Translations under genes and position numbers: made by a program | The notes under the pieces: generated by a model | The model's database searches: none | What the model saw: only the letters and a program-made list of their open reading frames with translations | What the model was told of the DNA's origin: nothing | Assembly (NCBI RefSeq): GCF_000963865.1 | Contig: NZ_CP011071.1 | Span: 2,592,001 to 2,656,000 of the forward strand | Direction: 5' to 3' | Origin: Flagellimonas lutaonensis | GTDB taxonomy: Bacteria > Bacteroidota > Bacteroidia > Flavobacteriales > Flavobacteriaceae | DNA length: 64,000 nucleotides | Shown: piece after piece, positions 36,701 through 46,797 of the stretch | Layout of the letters: each line of letters opens with the position of its first letter | Numbering within the stretch: the stretch's first letter is position 1

Positions 36701-38184
36701 TTTCAAAGGTTCGACTTTTCGGGCAGACCTTTTATTTTGAGAACATCGGTTTGACCGATGTGGCAGAGGGCACCACGGCCATCTTAGATGGCACCATTAG
36801 CCACATGGCCTTTGATGATTGGACCCTTAACTTTGACCTGAACACCAACAATGGCCGCTTCTTGGTGCTGAACACTGATTTTGACGAGGAAGCCTTGTAC
36901 TATGGAACGGGTTTCATTAATGGAACTGGGCGCATATTTGGCCCTACCGATGCCTTAAACATAACCATGGAGAATGCCAAAACCGCTAGGGGCACCTCTT
37001 TGAAAATACCGCTAAGTGATGTGACCAGTGTGGGCGACTATTCCTTCATCAATTTTATCGAAAAAAACGAAGAGAAGACGATTGAGGCCCAACGGGTACT
37101 CGATGAGTATAAGGGGCTTGAGATGGCCTTTGACCTAGAGGTAACACCAGATGCAGAGGTAGAGATTGTGGTAGACCGCAGTACGGGCAGTTCATTAAAA
37201 GGTACGGGTGAGGGTATTTTGCTGATCGAGATCAACACCAACGGAAAGTTCAACATGTATGGTGAGTTTGTCGTGGTGACCGGCGAATATAATTACCGTT
37301 TCGGTGGTATCATTGACAAAAAATTTAAGGTGCGCCCCGGAGGTACTATTCTTTGGGAGGGTGACCCACTTGCAGCTCAATTGAATATGGAGGCCGTTTA
37401 TTCGCTTACGGCCAACCCGGCGCCCTTGTTGGCCAATACCGGATATAGGGGGAGAATCCCCACAGAGGTGGTGGTGAGGCTCGATGGCGAGCTTGAAAGT
37501 CCCAGTATTCAATTTAACATCGAGTTCCCGGGAACCAGTTCAGTGGTGAAGAGCGAATTGGAGTACCGTCTACAAGACCCCACTTTCGAAGAGCGAAATG
37601 CCTTTTTTCTTTTGGCACAGGGCACTTTTGTGAACGAGCAGACTGGGCTCAATCAGCAGGCCGTGACCGGTAACCTGATACAGACTGCATCGGGGCTTTT
37701 GAACCAGATCTTGGCGGGCAACAATGACAAGTTCAATTTTGGACTGTCGTATGAGCAAGGCCTTTTAAACCAAAGTGCCGAAATATCCTCAGAAGATAGG
37801 ATTGGCGTCACCGTTTCCACCCAAATTTCAGACCGAATATTGGTAAACGGTCGGGTAGGGGTGCCGGTGGGCGGTGTTTCAGAGACCGTGGTGGCGGGTG
37901 ATGTTGAAGTACAGGTATTGCTCAACGAAGAAGGCACCCTGAGTGCCAAAATCTTTAATAGAGAGAACCAAATACAACAGTTTTTGTCAGAGCGGCAGGG
38001 CTATACCCAAGGTCTGGGACTTTCCTATCAGGTAGATTTCAACAGTTTCAGAGACCTACTTCGAAGGGTCTTTCAAAAAAACAAAGATCCAGAGGCGAAA
38101 AAACCGTCTGCCAACGCACCATCAAATGTGATGGGCAAAGACAGTTTGGTGCGCTTCCGAACCAAGACCGACCCCCCAAAATAG
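33748..38184 (+). CDS. tamB: TamB-like translocation and assembly module protein (start uncertain)
   Basis: About 1,478 residues. An N-terminal membrane anchor is followed by a very long series of beta strands and the C-terminal DUF490/TamB domain (GEFVVVTGEYNYRFGGIIDKK). It bridges inner and outer membranes as an AsmA-like protein, and family members help barrel assembly or lipid transport. The start is odd: TTG 33748 is the first ordinary start codon in frame, yet codons upstream encode a basic lead (KKLRKILVRTVLV) expected before the helix. An ATG at 33705 would join it only with a one-base shift near 33714. Either a rare start codon or a one-base error or mutation is possible. Confidence 0.88.
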   Translation: MVILLLAVLGSLVLSLPVVQTSLAKKVTDRINEDFGTNIGIERVQLSLLSLNTGLKGIYIEDYKKDTLIYVQKLSTSILNLRGMANNKMEFGDIEVNGLYLNLKTYQDEDFTNLDVFIDKLDDGKPRDPGTPPFFLSSSEINIADSRFKLSDENAEPVEQLHFKQLAILAHDFQILGPDVTTKIEALSFLSKRDMHLEKLSAEFTYTKQQMRFDSLFIKTPESALQGGLVFKYDRKDLKDFVDKVQVEGHFEESTVAFNEINKYFNEFGTNKVATFTMQVSGVLNNLDIDGLILRSDNTGIRGNFNFRNMFTEQAPFVMNAEMENVTSSYYELRSLLPQILGDNTLPSSFRKFGQFTIRGDAEVTESSIDAQVNLHTAIGSTYSNLQMTNIDNIDDASYLGFISLMDFDLGDFIDDPNFGKTTLDVNVEGKGFIAEYLNTEAIGDIYSLEFNGYNYQNIKVSGILKNQLFDGTLLVNDKNFRFDFKGLADFSEEQNTFNFTADADYANLKAMNFIDDSVAIFKGNVNMDITGNDLDNIVGDIRFSNTTYQNKNDIYFFDDFAVSSTFESDSVRNIQIISPDIITGYVKGNFRVREMGKLVQNSIGSIYTNYKPYEISGGQTVSFNLKIYNKIVDVFFPEVKFGPDTYIRGNIVADEGDFKLTFKSPNIEAFKNEFKNIELKIDNKNPLFNTFLSVDEMATVYYDIKDFNLINTTLKDTLFFRTEFTGGSEYNDSYRLNFYHTFNEDNKSVVGLKKSEVSFKGNTWTLNKEGNSKNKVIFNKTLDSIRIEEVVMNNNNQEQIRLRGELADSTYKDLELQFKIVSLRKITPSIDSLRLDGSVNGSLNILQKEKKYLPTSNMSIDDFSVNDIRLGDLEIGIFGNNDLTEFGVNTWLSDKGVEKLGINGKVFNHNNKVEFNLNSSFSNFDLLPFSPLGEDVISNIRGLVNGSATITGSASNPEINGELTLTDAGLGIPYLNVDYDFAPLSKVRLFGQTFYFENIGLTDVAEGTTAILDGTISHMAFDDWTLNFDLNTNNGRFLVLNTDFDEEALYYGTGFINGTGRIFGPTDALNITMENAKTARGTSLKIPLSDVTSVGDYSFINFIEKNEEKTIEAQRVLDEYKGLEMAFDLEVTPDAEVEIVVDRSTGSSLKGTGEGILLIEINTNGKFNMYGEFVVVTGEYNYRFGGIIDKKFKVRPGGTILWEGDPLAAQLNMEAVYSLTANPAPLLANTGYRGRIPTEVVVRLDGELESPSIQFNIEFPGTSSVVKSELEYRLQDPTFEERNAFFLLAQGTFVNEQTGLNQQAVTGNLIQTASGLLNQILAGNNDKFNFGLSYEQGLLNQSAEISSEDRIGVTVSTQISDRILVNGRVGVPVGGVSETVVAGDVEVQVLLNEEGTLSAKIFNRENQIQQFLSERQGYTQGLGLSYQVDFNSFRDLLRRVFQKNKDPEAKKPSANAPSNVMGKDSLVRFRTKTDPPK

Positions 38185-38293
38185 AATGTGAAATCCGCAA
38201 AATTGATAAGGCAAAAAAACAGAAAATAAAACGAAAACGTTTGAGTTTTTTGTTGATTGCAAATAAGCCGTGGAACGTACAAGTTCTTTGAAA

Positions 38294-38310
38294 TAAGTTT
38301 GCTAGTTTTG
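38294..38310 (+). promoter_or_regulatory. Candidate -7 boxes upstream of pfkA
   Basis: Two exact TAnnTTTG matches, TAAGTTTG (38294-38301) and TAGTTTTG (38303-38310), lie 18-34 nt before the pfkA ATG. No well-spaced TTTG -33 element was found, so which is used is unclear. Confidence 0.35.
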
Positions 38311-38327
38311 AAGTCGCAAAATTTCAA

Positions 38328-39314
38328 ATGGCTTCAGAAATCAAGAAAATAGCGGTATTGACCTCTGGGGGGGATTCTCCCGGAATGAATGCTGCCATTC
38401 GTTCGGTGGTGCGTACATGTGCCTACATGGAGTTGGAATGTGTGGCCATATACAGAGGATATCAAGGAATGATAGAGGGCGATTTCAAAGAGATGGACGC
38501 CCGTAGCGTCAACAATATCATCAATAAGGGCGGCACGGTCTTGAAATCGGCCCGCTGTGAAGAGTTCAGAACAAAAGAGGGAAGGCAAAAGGCTTACGAA
38601 CAGCTCAGAAAGCACAACATCGATGCGTTTGTGGTAATCGGTGGCAATGGCAGTTTTACCGGTGCATTATTGTTCAATAAGGAATTTGGCTTTCCGGTAA
38701 TCGGTATTCCGGGTACCATAGACAACGATATCTTGGGCACCTCGTATACCATAGGTTTTGATACGGCCATTAATACAGTGGTCGAGGCCATTGACAAGAT
38801 TCGTGATACCGCCAGTTCGCACAACAGGCTGTTCTTTGTTGAGGTGATGGGCCGCGATGTGGGCCACATCGCTTTGAACGCAGGGGTTGGCGCCGGTGCC
38901 GAAGAAATATTGATTCCCGAGCAGAACCTGGGACTTGAGCGACTGCTCGATTCGTTGAAAAGAAGTAAGAAATCAGGTAAATCATCGAGCATCGTGATTG
39001 TGGCCGAGGGCGATAAAACTGGAAAAAACGTATTTGAGCTAAAAGAATATGTTGAAGAACACCTGCCCATTTACGATGTTAGGGTCTCTGTACTGGGCCA
39101 TATACAAAGAGGTGGCTCACCAACCTGCTTTGACAGGGTATTGGCCAGTAGAATGGGCGTAAAGGCGGTAGAGGCCCTTAGACAGGGTAAATCGAACTAT
39201 ATGGTAGGTATACGCGATACTAAATTGGTACTCGTTCCGATTGAAGAGGCCATTAGCGCACATACCGCCATTGATGAGGAACTCATCAGGGTTTCCGATA
39301 TAATGACAACATAG
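38328..39314 (+). CDS. pfkA: ATP-dependent 6-phosphofructokinase
   Basis: 328 residues. Phosphorylates fructose 6-phosphate in glycolysis. The ATP loop GGDSPGMNAAIRSVVRT, the catalytic region GIPGTIDNDI, the substrate loop EVMGRDVGHIAL and the C-terminal LGHIQRGGSPTCFDR are all present. The GGDSPGMN loop with Gly in the GxGGDD-equivalent region (VVIGGNGSFTG) favours ATP over pyrophosphate. It is followed after 25 bp by gap, a glycolytic pair. Confidence 0.96.
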   Translation: MASEIKKIAVLTSGGDSPGMNAAIRSVVRTCAYMELECVAIYRGYQGMIEGDFKEMDARSVNNIINKGGTVLKSARCEEFRTKEGRQKAYEQLRKHNIDAFVVIGGNGSFTGALLFNKEFGFPVIGIPGTIDNDILGTSYTIGFDTAINTVVEAIDKIRDTASSHNRLFFVEVMGRDVGHIALNAGVGAGAEEILIPEQNLGLERLLDSLKRSKKSGKSSSIVIVAEGDKTGKNVFELKEYVEEHLPIYDVRVSVLGHIQRGGSPTCFDRVLASRMGVKAVEALRQGKSNYMVGIRDTKLVLVPIEEAISAHTAIDEELIRVSDIMTT

Positions 39315-39327
39315 GGTATAATCTTAA

Positions 39328-40341
<1,014 letters not shown>

Positions 40342-40368
40342 ACCAGGCGCACCTAACCAAGCAGACAT

Positions 40369-41220
40369 ATGATTTTGATTGTTGATAGTGGGGCCACCAA
40401 GTCAGATTGGATAGCCCTCGATGAGAAGGGCAACCAGCTTTTTAATACACAAACTTTGGGTCTGAGTCCCGAAGTATTGACCAAAGAGGTCATCGAAGAT
40501 CGTTTGGCCAATAATTTTGAGCTTTCCAAGAATAGAGAAAAGGTTACCCAATTGTTTTTCTACGGTGCCGGTTGCGGTACCGATAGAATGAAACGGTTTT
40601 TAAAGGGCATTTTTGCTGATTTCTTTCCCAATGCCAAGATAGAGGTCAAAGAAGATACCTTTGCGGCGATCTATTCGACCACAAAAATAGGTGAGCCCGC
40701 CATTGTATGCATACTGGGCACAGGTTCAAATTGTAGTTATTACGATGGTCACCAGCTTTTTCAAAAGGTACTTTCGCTTGGCTATATATTGATGGATGAC
40801 GGCAGTGGCAATTTCTTCGGAAGAAAGCTGCTGCGCGACTATTATTACCACAAGATGCCACAAGACTTGGGCATCAAATTCGCCAAAGAGTACAATTTGG
40901 ATGCCGATGTCATCAAAGAGAACCTATACAAACAGCCGAACCCCAATACATACTTGGCAAAGTTTGCCAGGTTCATTGTCGAGAACAAAGAGCACCCGTA
41001 TTGCAAAGGTGTGATACACAAGGGATTTCAGCAGTTTGTCAACAACCATATCATGCAGTTTGAGCTGGCGACAAAAGTGCCTATCAGTTTTGTGGGAAGC
41101 ATTGCCCATTACCTAAGAGAAGAGCTGGAAACGGTTTTAAAGAACAACGACCTGATTTTAGGGGTCATTCACCAACGCCCCATAGACGGTCTTGTTGAGT
41201 TTCACAGGAAAACTATTTAA
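40369..41220 (+). CDS. BadF/BadG family sugar kinase, probably N-acetylglucosamine kinase-like
   Basis: 283 residues of the ASKHA fold. The phosphate-1 motif is MILIVDSGATKSDWIALDEKG. The phosphate-2 region is VCILGTGSNCSYYDG, and the adenosine region is SFVGSIAHYLREEL. Bacteroidota proteins of this type are annotated as N-acetylglucosamine kinases, which I infer without direct evidence. It is the third gene after pfkA and gap. Its 3' end overlaps the convergent ridA gene by 8 bp. Confidence 0.82.
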   Translation: MILIVDSGATKSDWIALDEKGNQLFNTQTLGLSPEVLTKEVIEDRLANNFELSKNREKVTQLFFYGAGCGTDRMKRFLKGIFADFFPNAKIEVKEDTFAAIYSTTKIGEPAIVCILGTGSNCSYYDGHQLFQKVLSLGYILMDDGSGNFFGRKLLRDYYYHKMPQDLGIKFAKEYNLDADVIKENLYKQPNPNTYLAKFARFIVENKEHPYCKGVIHKGFQQFVNNHIMQFELATKVPISFVGSIAHYLREELETVLKNNDLILGVIHQRPIDGLVEFHRKTI

Positions 41221-41593
41221 CGGCGATCATTGAAATCTCGACATTGACGAACTTGGGCAGGTTGGCGACCTCCACGGTTTCCCTTGCCGGGGCCGTTTCT
41301 GCGTTGAAGAAAGAGGCGTAGACCTCGTTTACCGCGGCAAACTGGTGCATGTCACTTAAGAATATGGAGGTCTTTACCACATTTTCAAAGGTCATTCCTG
41401 CTTCGGCAAGAATGGCCTTTAGGTTTTTCATACATTGTTGGGCCTCCATTTTGATATCACCCTTGATCAATTCTCCCGTTGTGGGGTCCATGGGTATTTG
41501 CCCCGAAATGTACAGTGTGCCGTTGGAGAGTACCGCTTGGTTGTAGGGGCCGATGGGCGCTGGGGCATAGGGTGTGTTTATGATTTTCTTCAC
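41213..41593 (-). CDS. ridA: RidA family enamine/imine deaminase
   Basis: 126 residues, the family length. RidA hydrolyses reactive 2-aminoacrylate released by PLP enzymes. Visible marks are APAPIGPYNQAV, SGQIPMDP, and the catalytic Arg in APARETVEVANLPK with the C-terminal VEISMIAV containing the conserved Glu. It is therefore probably an active archetypal RidA. It lies 57 bp downstream of lptD on the same strand, so it may be co-transcribed. Confidence 0.94.
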   Translation of the reverse strand: MKKIINTPYAPAPIGPYNQAVLSNGTLYISGQIPMDPTTGELIKGDIKMEAQQCMKNLKAILAEAGMTFENVVKTSIFLSDMHQFAAVNEVYASFFNAETAPARETVEVANLPKFVNVEISMIAVK

Positions 41594-41650
41594 TGTTTTT
41601 CGTATTTACCGACAATTTAATTCATTTATCCAACATCCAACAATCCGATA

Positions 41651-44449
41651 CTACCTTCTGCCCAGCCTGCGCTGGCTTCGTTGCTCCCATTTTACATCTT
41701 GTAAGATGGAACTGCTGATGCCGATGAAGAAATCCCACCGTTCATTTCTTCCGAAGGGAACCCAGTTAAAACGCAGGTCGAAGCTTCCCAGATTTCTGGC
41801 GAACCTGAACTGGGTCAAGGTAAAGCCCTTGTTTTTGAAATCGTAGCCCGACGAGAAGCCCAAACTCCATTTGGGCGTCAATTCAAGGTTGCCCGAAAAC
41901 ATCAGTGAATTATTGGTGATCTCACCTTGTCGATTGCTGTTGTTATATGTGGTGGCATAGGCTAGACGAAGGTCCCAGGGCAATTTCGAGTTGTATATGG
42001 GCACTTCTTCGTCGTCATCATCCTTTCGGCGATCATCAAAACCACGGTCGATGCCCGTGTCAAAACCTTCGCCGAACAGGTCATCGGCCCGCCCACCGCT
42101 ACTAGCGCGGTAATAGTCATTGCTATCTGGGCCATCGTCTGCATCGCCTTTTTCTTTTTTCTTGAAGGTTTCGCTGTTGAGCTGGTAGCTGACATTGAGA
42201 CCGGCCCTAGTCAAACGAAACAGCCCGCCTCCGCTGTTGATGTTGAAGGTATTGATCCGCCTACCGGTATTGTCTATAGCATAGGGATCTAGGCTTCCCG
42301 TAAAGTTGATGCTCATCTTCTCGTTCAAAATACGCGTGCCCCCGTTAAAACTGATAGGGGAAAGCTTTAGGGAATCGGCCTCAAAGTTATACGAGGTCGA
42401 GAAGTTGAGGTTGCTCAACAGAGATATTTTCTTGGGTTCAGTAGCGGTGGAATCTTTATCGCGCACCTTGGCCTCTAAGGTGTTCTGTAGCGAGAAACTT
42501 ACCGAATTTGACTTGCCCAGACTGGGTGCGCCGTTCAGTGTGCCCTCAAAGCGACTGTATAGTACTTCTTCACCATCCAAATTGGTGTAGGTGTCATAGA
42601 ACTGATCAAACGAAGGGGTGTAGCCCCAACCAATCGATGGTCGCATCACATGCCGAATGGCCTGTATTTTTTTGTCTTCCCCAAAATTCCATGTACCATA
42701 AAGGGTTGTGCCTATGCTGGCGTTGAGTCCATAACGGTTATATCGGTCAAAACCGTTAATGGTGTCCAAGACTACCTCCCGGTTGCTGTCAGGGTCATCA
42801 GGATCGAGCCCTCTTTCAAAGGTTTCGAGTGTCCAAACATCCTCATAGTTGGCCCCAAGGCTCACACTAAAATATTTGGCGACCTTAAAGTTGGTGCTCA
42901 CCGGTATGGTGTGCCGGGCACCCACCTTGGCATTGTCGAACATTTTTGGGGTGAAAAAGAGCGAGTCTGTAGTGGTAAGGCGGTTTTCGGCTCTTAAATT
43001 GTACTGCAGGTTGATGTTTTGAATGATTCCTTTTTTGATGCCATCACGCTTTGCAAACGGAAAAATACGCTCCATACTTGCCTGCACTGTCGGCAATGTT
43101 AAATTAATGGCCTCGGTGTTCGTGTTTTGGTTATGGGTCGCCGTTATACTGACATTCACCGATGGGTAGGACGGAAATGTCTTTGAGTATGATATGGAGG
43201 AAGATAGGTTGTTGTTCTGCGTATTGGCCAGGTTTACTTGATTGGCCGATTCACGATAATAATTGCTGCTACCAAGGTTCACCGAAGCCGAAAACCGCGA
43301 GTTGGGGTTGGCCTTGGGGTCTTGGGTGTGGCTGATCTGTAAATTGTACAGTGTATTTCGACTAAAATCGGAAAAGCCCTTTTGACTGGTAATCAGATTC
43401 TCGAACCGAAAATTGATGTTGCCCCTAAACCGATACCGTTTCGCATAGATCGACTGTGCCCTAAAGCCGTAGCTGCCGTTGGTAAAAAAATCACCCAGAA
43501 TGCTGAAATCGACGTATTCACTAATGGGAAAATAATAGCCGCCGTTTTGGATGAAATATCCCCGTTGCGGGTCGTTGCCAAAGGTGGGGAAAATAAGTCC
43601 GGCGGTTCTTCCCGTGGTTAACGGAAAATAGGCAAATGGCAGGGCAATGGGCGTGGGCACATCAACAATGTACATATTGCTGAAACCGGCGATTATTTTC
43701 TTGCCCGGCACAAACTTCGCCTTTCTGACACGTATATAATAATCGGGGTCTATGGTGTCTTTTGAGGTGGTCAGTTTGCCATCCTTTAAAAAATACACCG
43801 AGTCGTTCTCTTTTTTGGTGACCTGGGCCAATACCTTCATCGCATCGCTGCCCAATGCGCCCAAAGTTGGCTGCTGTTCGGTACGGGAGTTGAAGATCAG
43901 GGCTTTTTCGGTATCAAAATTGAACCGTATCGAGTCGGGAATCACCTCTTGGTCACCCTGCTTGAAATAGGGCAGTTGTGAGTATGTGCTATCGGCAGGG
44001 TTGTACATACGGCCGGCATAGACTTCGTTTTTGATATAATCGAGTACGATAATGCCCGCTTTCAGCTCGGTATCTTGATATTTGATCTCGGCCTCATCGT
44101 ACAAATAGATTTTTTGTTCTTTTTGGCTGATGCGCACATAATCTTTGGCCTTATATGCTATTTTGTCCAACAAATAGCTCTTTTTTTTGGGCAGCGTATC
44201 GTTTTCAACGGCGTCAATGCCAGTGGAATCGTTAAGAATATTGGTCGTTAGCAAAGGGGCGGTTATGGTATCCTTAGTCGCTTTAATGGGTAACGGAACT
44301 AGGGTGTCTTCTTGCGCTGAAGCCACCATGCCCATTAACAACACAAATAGGAGAGGAAATAAATGTTTGTTTGCTTGCAACGCTATAAATCCTATTTTTG
44401 TGATAGCTTGGCTTGGTTTTTGGAGTCCAAACTTACGCATATTTTTCAT
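41651..44449 (-). CDS. lptD: Putative LPS assembly outer-membrane protein LptD
   Basis: 932 residues with an N-terminal signal anchor (about 28-45, ending AQEDT). An OstA/LptD N-terminal beta-jellyroll region (YKAKDYVRISQKEQKIYLYDEA, ELKAGIIVLDYIKNEVYA) is followed by a long beta-barrel with many alternating aromatic strands. A poly-Asp/Glu linker (DDRRKDDDDEEVP) sits near the C-terminal strands. LptD places lipopolysaccharide in the outer leaflet. The match is to the divergent Bacteroidota form. It is divergent from the amidase gene, with a short shared promoter gap. Confidence 0.87.
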   Translation of the reverse strand: MKNMRKFGLQKPSQAITKIGFIALQANKHLFPLLFVLLMGMVASAQEDTLVPLPIKATKDTITAPLLTTNILNDSTGIDAVENDTLPKKKSYLLDKIAYKAKDYVRISQKEQKIYLYDEAEIKYQDTELKAGIIVLDYIKNEVYAGRMYNPADSTYSQLPYFKQGDQEVIPDSIRFNFDTEKALIFNSRTEQQPTLGALGSDAMKVLAQVTKKENDSVYFLKDGKLTTSKDTIDPDYYIRVRKAKFVPGKKIIAGFSNMYIVDVPTPIALPFAYFPLTTGRTAGLIFPTFGNDPQRGYFIQNGGYYFPISEYVDFSILGDFFTNGSYGFRAQSIYAKRYRFRGNINFRFENLITSQKGFSDFSRNTLYNLQISHTQDPKANPNSRFSASVNLGSSNYYRESANQVNLANTQNNNLSSSISYSKTFPSYPSVNVSITATHNQNTNTEAINLTLPTVQASMERIFPFAKRDGIKKGIIQNINLQYNLRAENRLTTTDSLFFTPKMFDNAKVGARHTIPVSTNFKVAKYFSVSLGANYEDVWTLETFERGLDPDDPDSNREVVLDTINGFDRYNRYGLNASIGTTLYGTWNFGEDKKIQAIRHVMRPSIGWGYTPSFDQFYDTYTNLDGEEVLYSRFEGTLNGAPSLGKSNSVSFSLQNTLEAKVRDKDSTATEPKKISLLSNLNFSTSYNFEADSLKLSPISFNGGTRILNEKMSINFTGSLDPYAIDNTGRRINTFNINSGGGLFRLTRAGLNVSYQLNSETFKKKEKGDADDGPDSNDYYRASSGGRADDLFGEGFDTGIDRGFDDRRKDDDDEEVPIYNSKLPWDLRLAYATTYNNSNRQGEITNNSLMFSGNLELTPKWSLGFSSGYDFKNKGFTLTQFRFARNLGSFDLRFNWVPFGRNERWDFFIGISSSILQDVKWEQRSQRRLGRR

Positions 44450-44510
44450 TCTGTAAATTGGGCTTCACTTTATTTTAACCTGCTTGAAGCCTTATAAATC
44501 GAGGGCACCC

Positions 44511-45776
44511 ATGACTAAAAACAAGTTGTTTCTTCTTTTCTGTTCGGTACTTGTTGCCGTACTGACATCCTTCACCAAAAATAATACCGAACTGCCCGCC
44601 AACGATACGTTTGTGGTGGTGTTGGATGCTGGCCATGGTGGCCACGACCCAGGTAATCTGGGCAACGGGTACCTTGAAAAGAACATTGCTTTGAACATTG
44701 TGCTGAAGGCCGGTGCAATTTTGGAAAAGAATACTGATGTCAAGGTCATCTATACCAGAAAAGACGATTCGTTCGTAGATCTTTACATAAGGGGCAAGAT
44801 CGCCAACGATGCCAATGCAGATCTTTTTGTGTCGGTGCACTGTGATTCGCACAACTCCGATGCACATGGTGCCGGTACGTTCGTTCTTGGGCTCCATGCC
44901 AACAAGCAGAATTTTGAGGTGGCCAAAAAGGAAAACTCGGTTATCTATTTGGAGGATAATTATGAAGAAAAATATGCGCAGTACGACATCAACTCACCAG
45001 AGTCGGTAATAGGGCTTACCATCATGCAAGAGGAGTTCTTGGACCAAAGCATTCAATTGGCCAAGCTGCTACAGGACAACTTCACCAAAAAACTCAAACG
45101 AAAGGACAGAAAGGTCAAGCAGGCGGGGTTCATTGTGCTTCACCAGACCTTTATGCCCAGTGTTTTGATAGAGGCCGGTTTTTTGACCAACAAAAGTGAA
45201 GGCGCTTATTTGAACTCCACAAAGGGGCAGCAAGAAATGGCCAGGGCCATTGCCGATGCCATATTGACCTACAAAGAGAATGTGGTTCCCGACCTTGAAG
45301 AACCAAGTGGTACGCCACCGGTTGCCAAAGAAACGGTGGCAAAGGCCACTGAGCCGCCCAAGGCACCTGCGAAGCAGCCCGATGTAGAGGAAAAAGTAAC
45401 GCACTCGACACCGCCACCTTCTACCATAGACAAGAAACCTGTTGAGGTAGTAGAAAACAAGAAAGAGGCAGAATCGCTCAAAAAAGCCGCTGAGGTAGAG
45501 GCCGCCCCCAATGTGGTGTTCAAGATACAATTGATGGCGAGCTCTAAGGTAATTCCTTTGGATGGCGATAACTTTAATGGGCTCAACACCTTGTCAAAAG
45601 AACCGTATAAAAACCTATATCGCTATATGTATGGCGAAACCAATTCGTACTTGAAGGCCAAGTTGTTGAAAAAGAACGCTGATGCCAAAGGCTATACCAC
45701 TTCGTATATCGTGGCCTACAAAGATGGGGTTCGGGTGCCTTTGAAGGAAGCCTTGAAATACGCCCCTGAACAATAG
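44511..45776 (+). CDS. N-acetylmuramoyl-L-alanine amidase
   Basis: 421 residues from ATG 44511 (MTKNKLFLLFCSVLVAVLTSF, signal peptide). ATG 44484 adds 9 residues ahead of it. Amidase_3 domain at about 35-270 has zinc motifs VVLDAGHGGHDPG, the Glu of YLEKNIALN, SVHCDSHN and the catalytic Glu in VLIEAGFLTN. A proline/lysine/glutamate-rich linker (about 275-345) leads to a C-terminal SPOR-like or related module (VVFKIQLMASSKVIPLDG). It cleaves peptidoglycan between MurNAc and L-Ala and is probably periplasmic. It is divergent from lptD and upstream of mlaD. Confidence 0.93.
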   Translation: MTKNKLFLLFCSVLVAVLTSFTKNNTELPANDTFVVVLDAGHGGHDPGNLGNGYLEKNIALNIVLKAGAILEKNTDVKVIYTRKDDSFVDLYIRGKIANDANADLFVSVHCDSHNSDAHGAGTFVLGLHANKQNFEVAKKENSVIYLEDNYEEKYAQYDINSPESVIGLTIMQEEFLDQSIQLAKLLQDNFTKKLKRKDRKVKQAGFIVLHQTFMPSVLIEAGFLTNKSEGAYLNSTKGQQEMARAIADAILTYKENVVPDLEEPSGTPPVAKETVAKATEPPKAPAKQPDVEEKVTHSTPPPSTIDKKPVEVVENKKEAESLKKAAEVEAAPNVVFKIQLMASSKVIPLDGDNFNGLNTLSKEPYKNLYRYMYGETNSYLKAKLLKKNADAKGYTTSYIVAYKDGVRVPLKEALKYAPEQ

Positions 45777-45828
45777 CTGCTTTGAGAAAAATATTCCTAA
45801 TTTTGTTTGAAACGGAAAACTAGAGTTC

Positions 45829-46797
45829 TTGAAACTATCCAGGGAAGTCAAAACCGCCATCATTGTATTAATAGGAATATTCCTTTTTATTCTGGGGTAC
45901 AGTTACCTAAAGTCAAACTCCCTTTTTGATAAATCAAAGACATTCTACGCGGTGTATAGCCATGTTGGCGGCCTGCAAACAGGTACCCAGGTATCTATCA
46001 ACGGGCTTACGGTGGGCAATGTCACCGACATCAAATTTAAAGATGGATCGGGCAAATTACTGGTCACCTTGACCGTTCAGAAAAACTTTGAATTTTCAAA
46101 AAACAGCAAAGCTGAACTGTACGATACCGGAATCATCGGTGGTAAGGGCATACAGATCATCCCAGTTTTTGACGGGGCACCGCCTGCGCGGTCGGGCGAT
46201 ACGCTCAAGACCAGCATTAGGCCCGGTATCACCGAGTTGGTGCAAGAAAAGCTCACCCCGTTGCAAATGAAGGTCGAAGGTGCTGTTTCACATGCCGATT
46301 CGTTGTTGATAAATGTCAATGATGTATTGGACGACCCCACCAAGCGAGAGCTTCAACAGAGTATCGTAGGCTTGAACCAATTGATACGAAGTTTTCAGGG
46401 CAGTGCCCAAAAGTTGGACCAGTTGTTGGCCACCAACCAACAAGAACTAGATAGCTCGATCAAGAATTTTAATACCATGACGGCCAATTTTTCAGAACTG
46501 TCGGAGTCTTTGGCCAATGCTGGATTGGAAGAAACCATTGTAAATCTTCAGCAATCACTCAATAATTTGAACACCATTCTGTCCAAGGTTGAAAAGGGTG
46601 AAGGTTCATTGGGCAAATTGGTGGCCGATGATGAACTCTACAACAATCTCTCAAACGCTTCAAAAGAGCTAGACCTGTTATTGCAAGACTTTAGGTTGAA
46701 CCCCAAGCGGTACGTGAACGTTTCCATTTTTGGCAAAAAGCAGAAAGAATACACATTGCCCGAGAACGATCCCGCTGAAAAACTGGACGATAACTAA
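45829..46797 (+). CDS. MlaD family (MCE) protein
   Basis: 322 residues with a TTG start that gives the family-typical KLSREVKTAIIVLIGIFLFILGY membrane anchor. The MCE domain lies at about 38-130 (FYAVYSHVGGLQTGTQVSINGLTVG). A helical tail to 322 probably forms coiled coils (SFQGSAQKLDQLLATNQQELD). MlaD-type rings carry lipids between the membranes. No ABC permease or ATPase is in the window, so the rest of the transporter lies elsewhere. It abuts the Fe-S gene (stop followed at once by ATG). Confidence 0.92.
   Translation: MKLSREVKTAIIVLIGIFLFILGYSYLKSNSLFDKSKTFYAVYSHVGGLQTGTQVSINGLTVGNVTDIKFKDGSGKLLVTLTVQKNFEFSKNSKAELYDTGIIGGKGIQIIPVFDGAPPARSGDTLKTSIRPGITELVQEKLTPLQMKVEGAVSHADSLLINVNDVLDDPTKRELQQSIVGLNQLIRSFQGSAQKLDQLLATNQQELDSSIKNFNTMTANFSELSESLANAGLEETIVNLQQSLNNLNTILSKVEKGEGSLGKLVADDELYNNLSNASKELDLLLQDFRLNPKRYVNVSIFGKKQKEYTLPENDPAEKLDDN

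Noticed and set aside
45069-45589. Antisense frames of over 100 residues within the amidase gene
   Set aside because: Low-complexity Arg/Leu/Phe-rich products caused by the proline/lysine/glutamate-rich linker on the coding strand.
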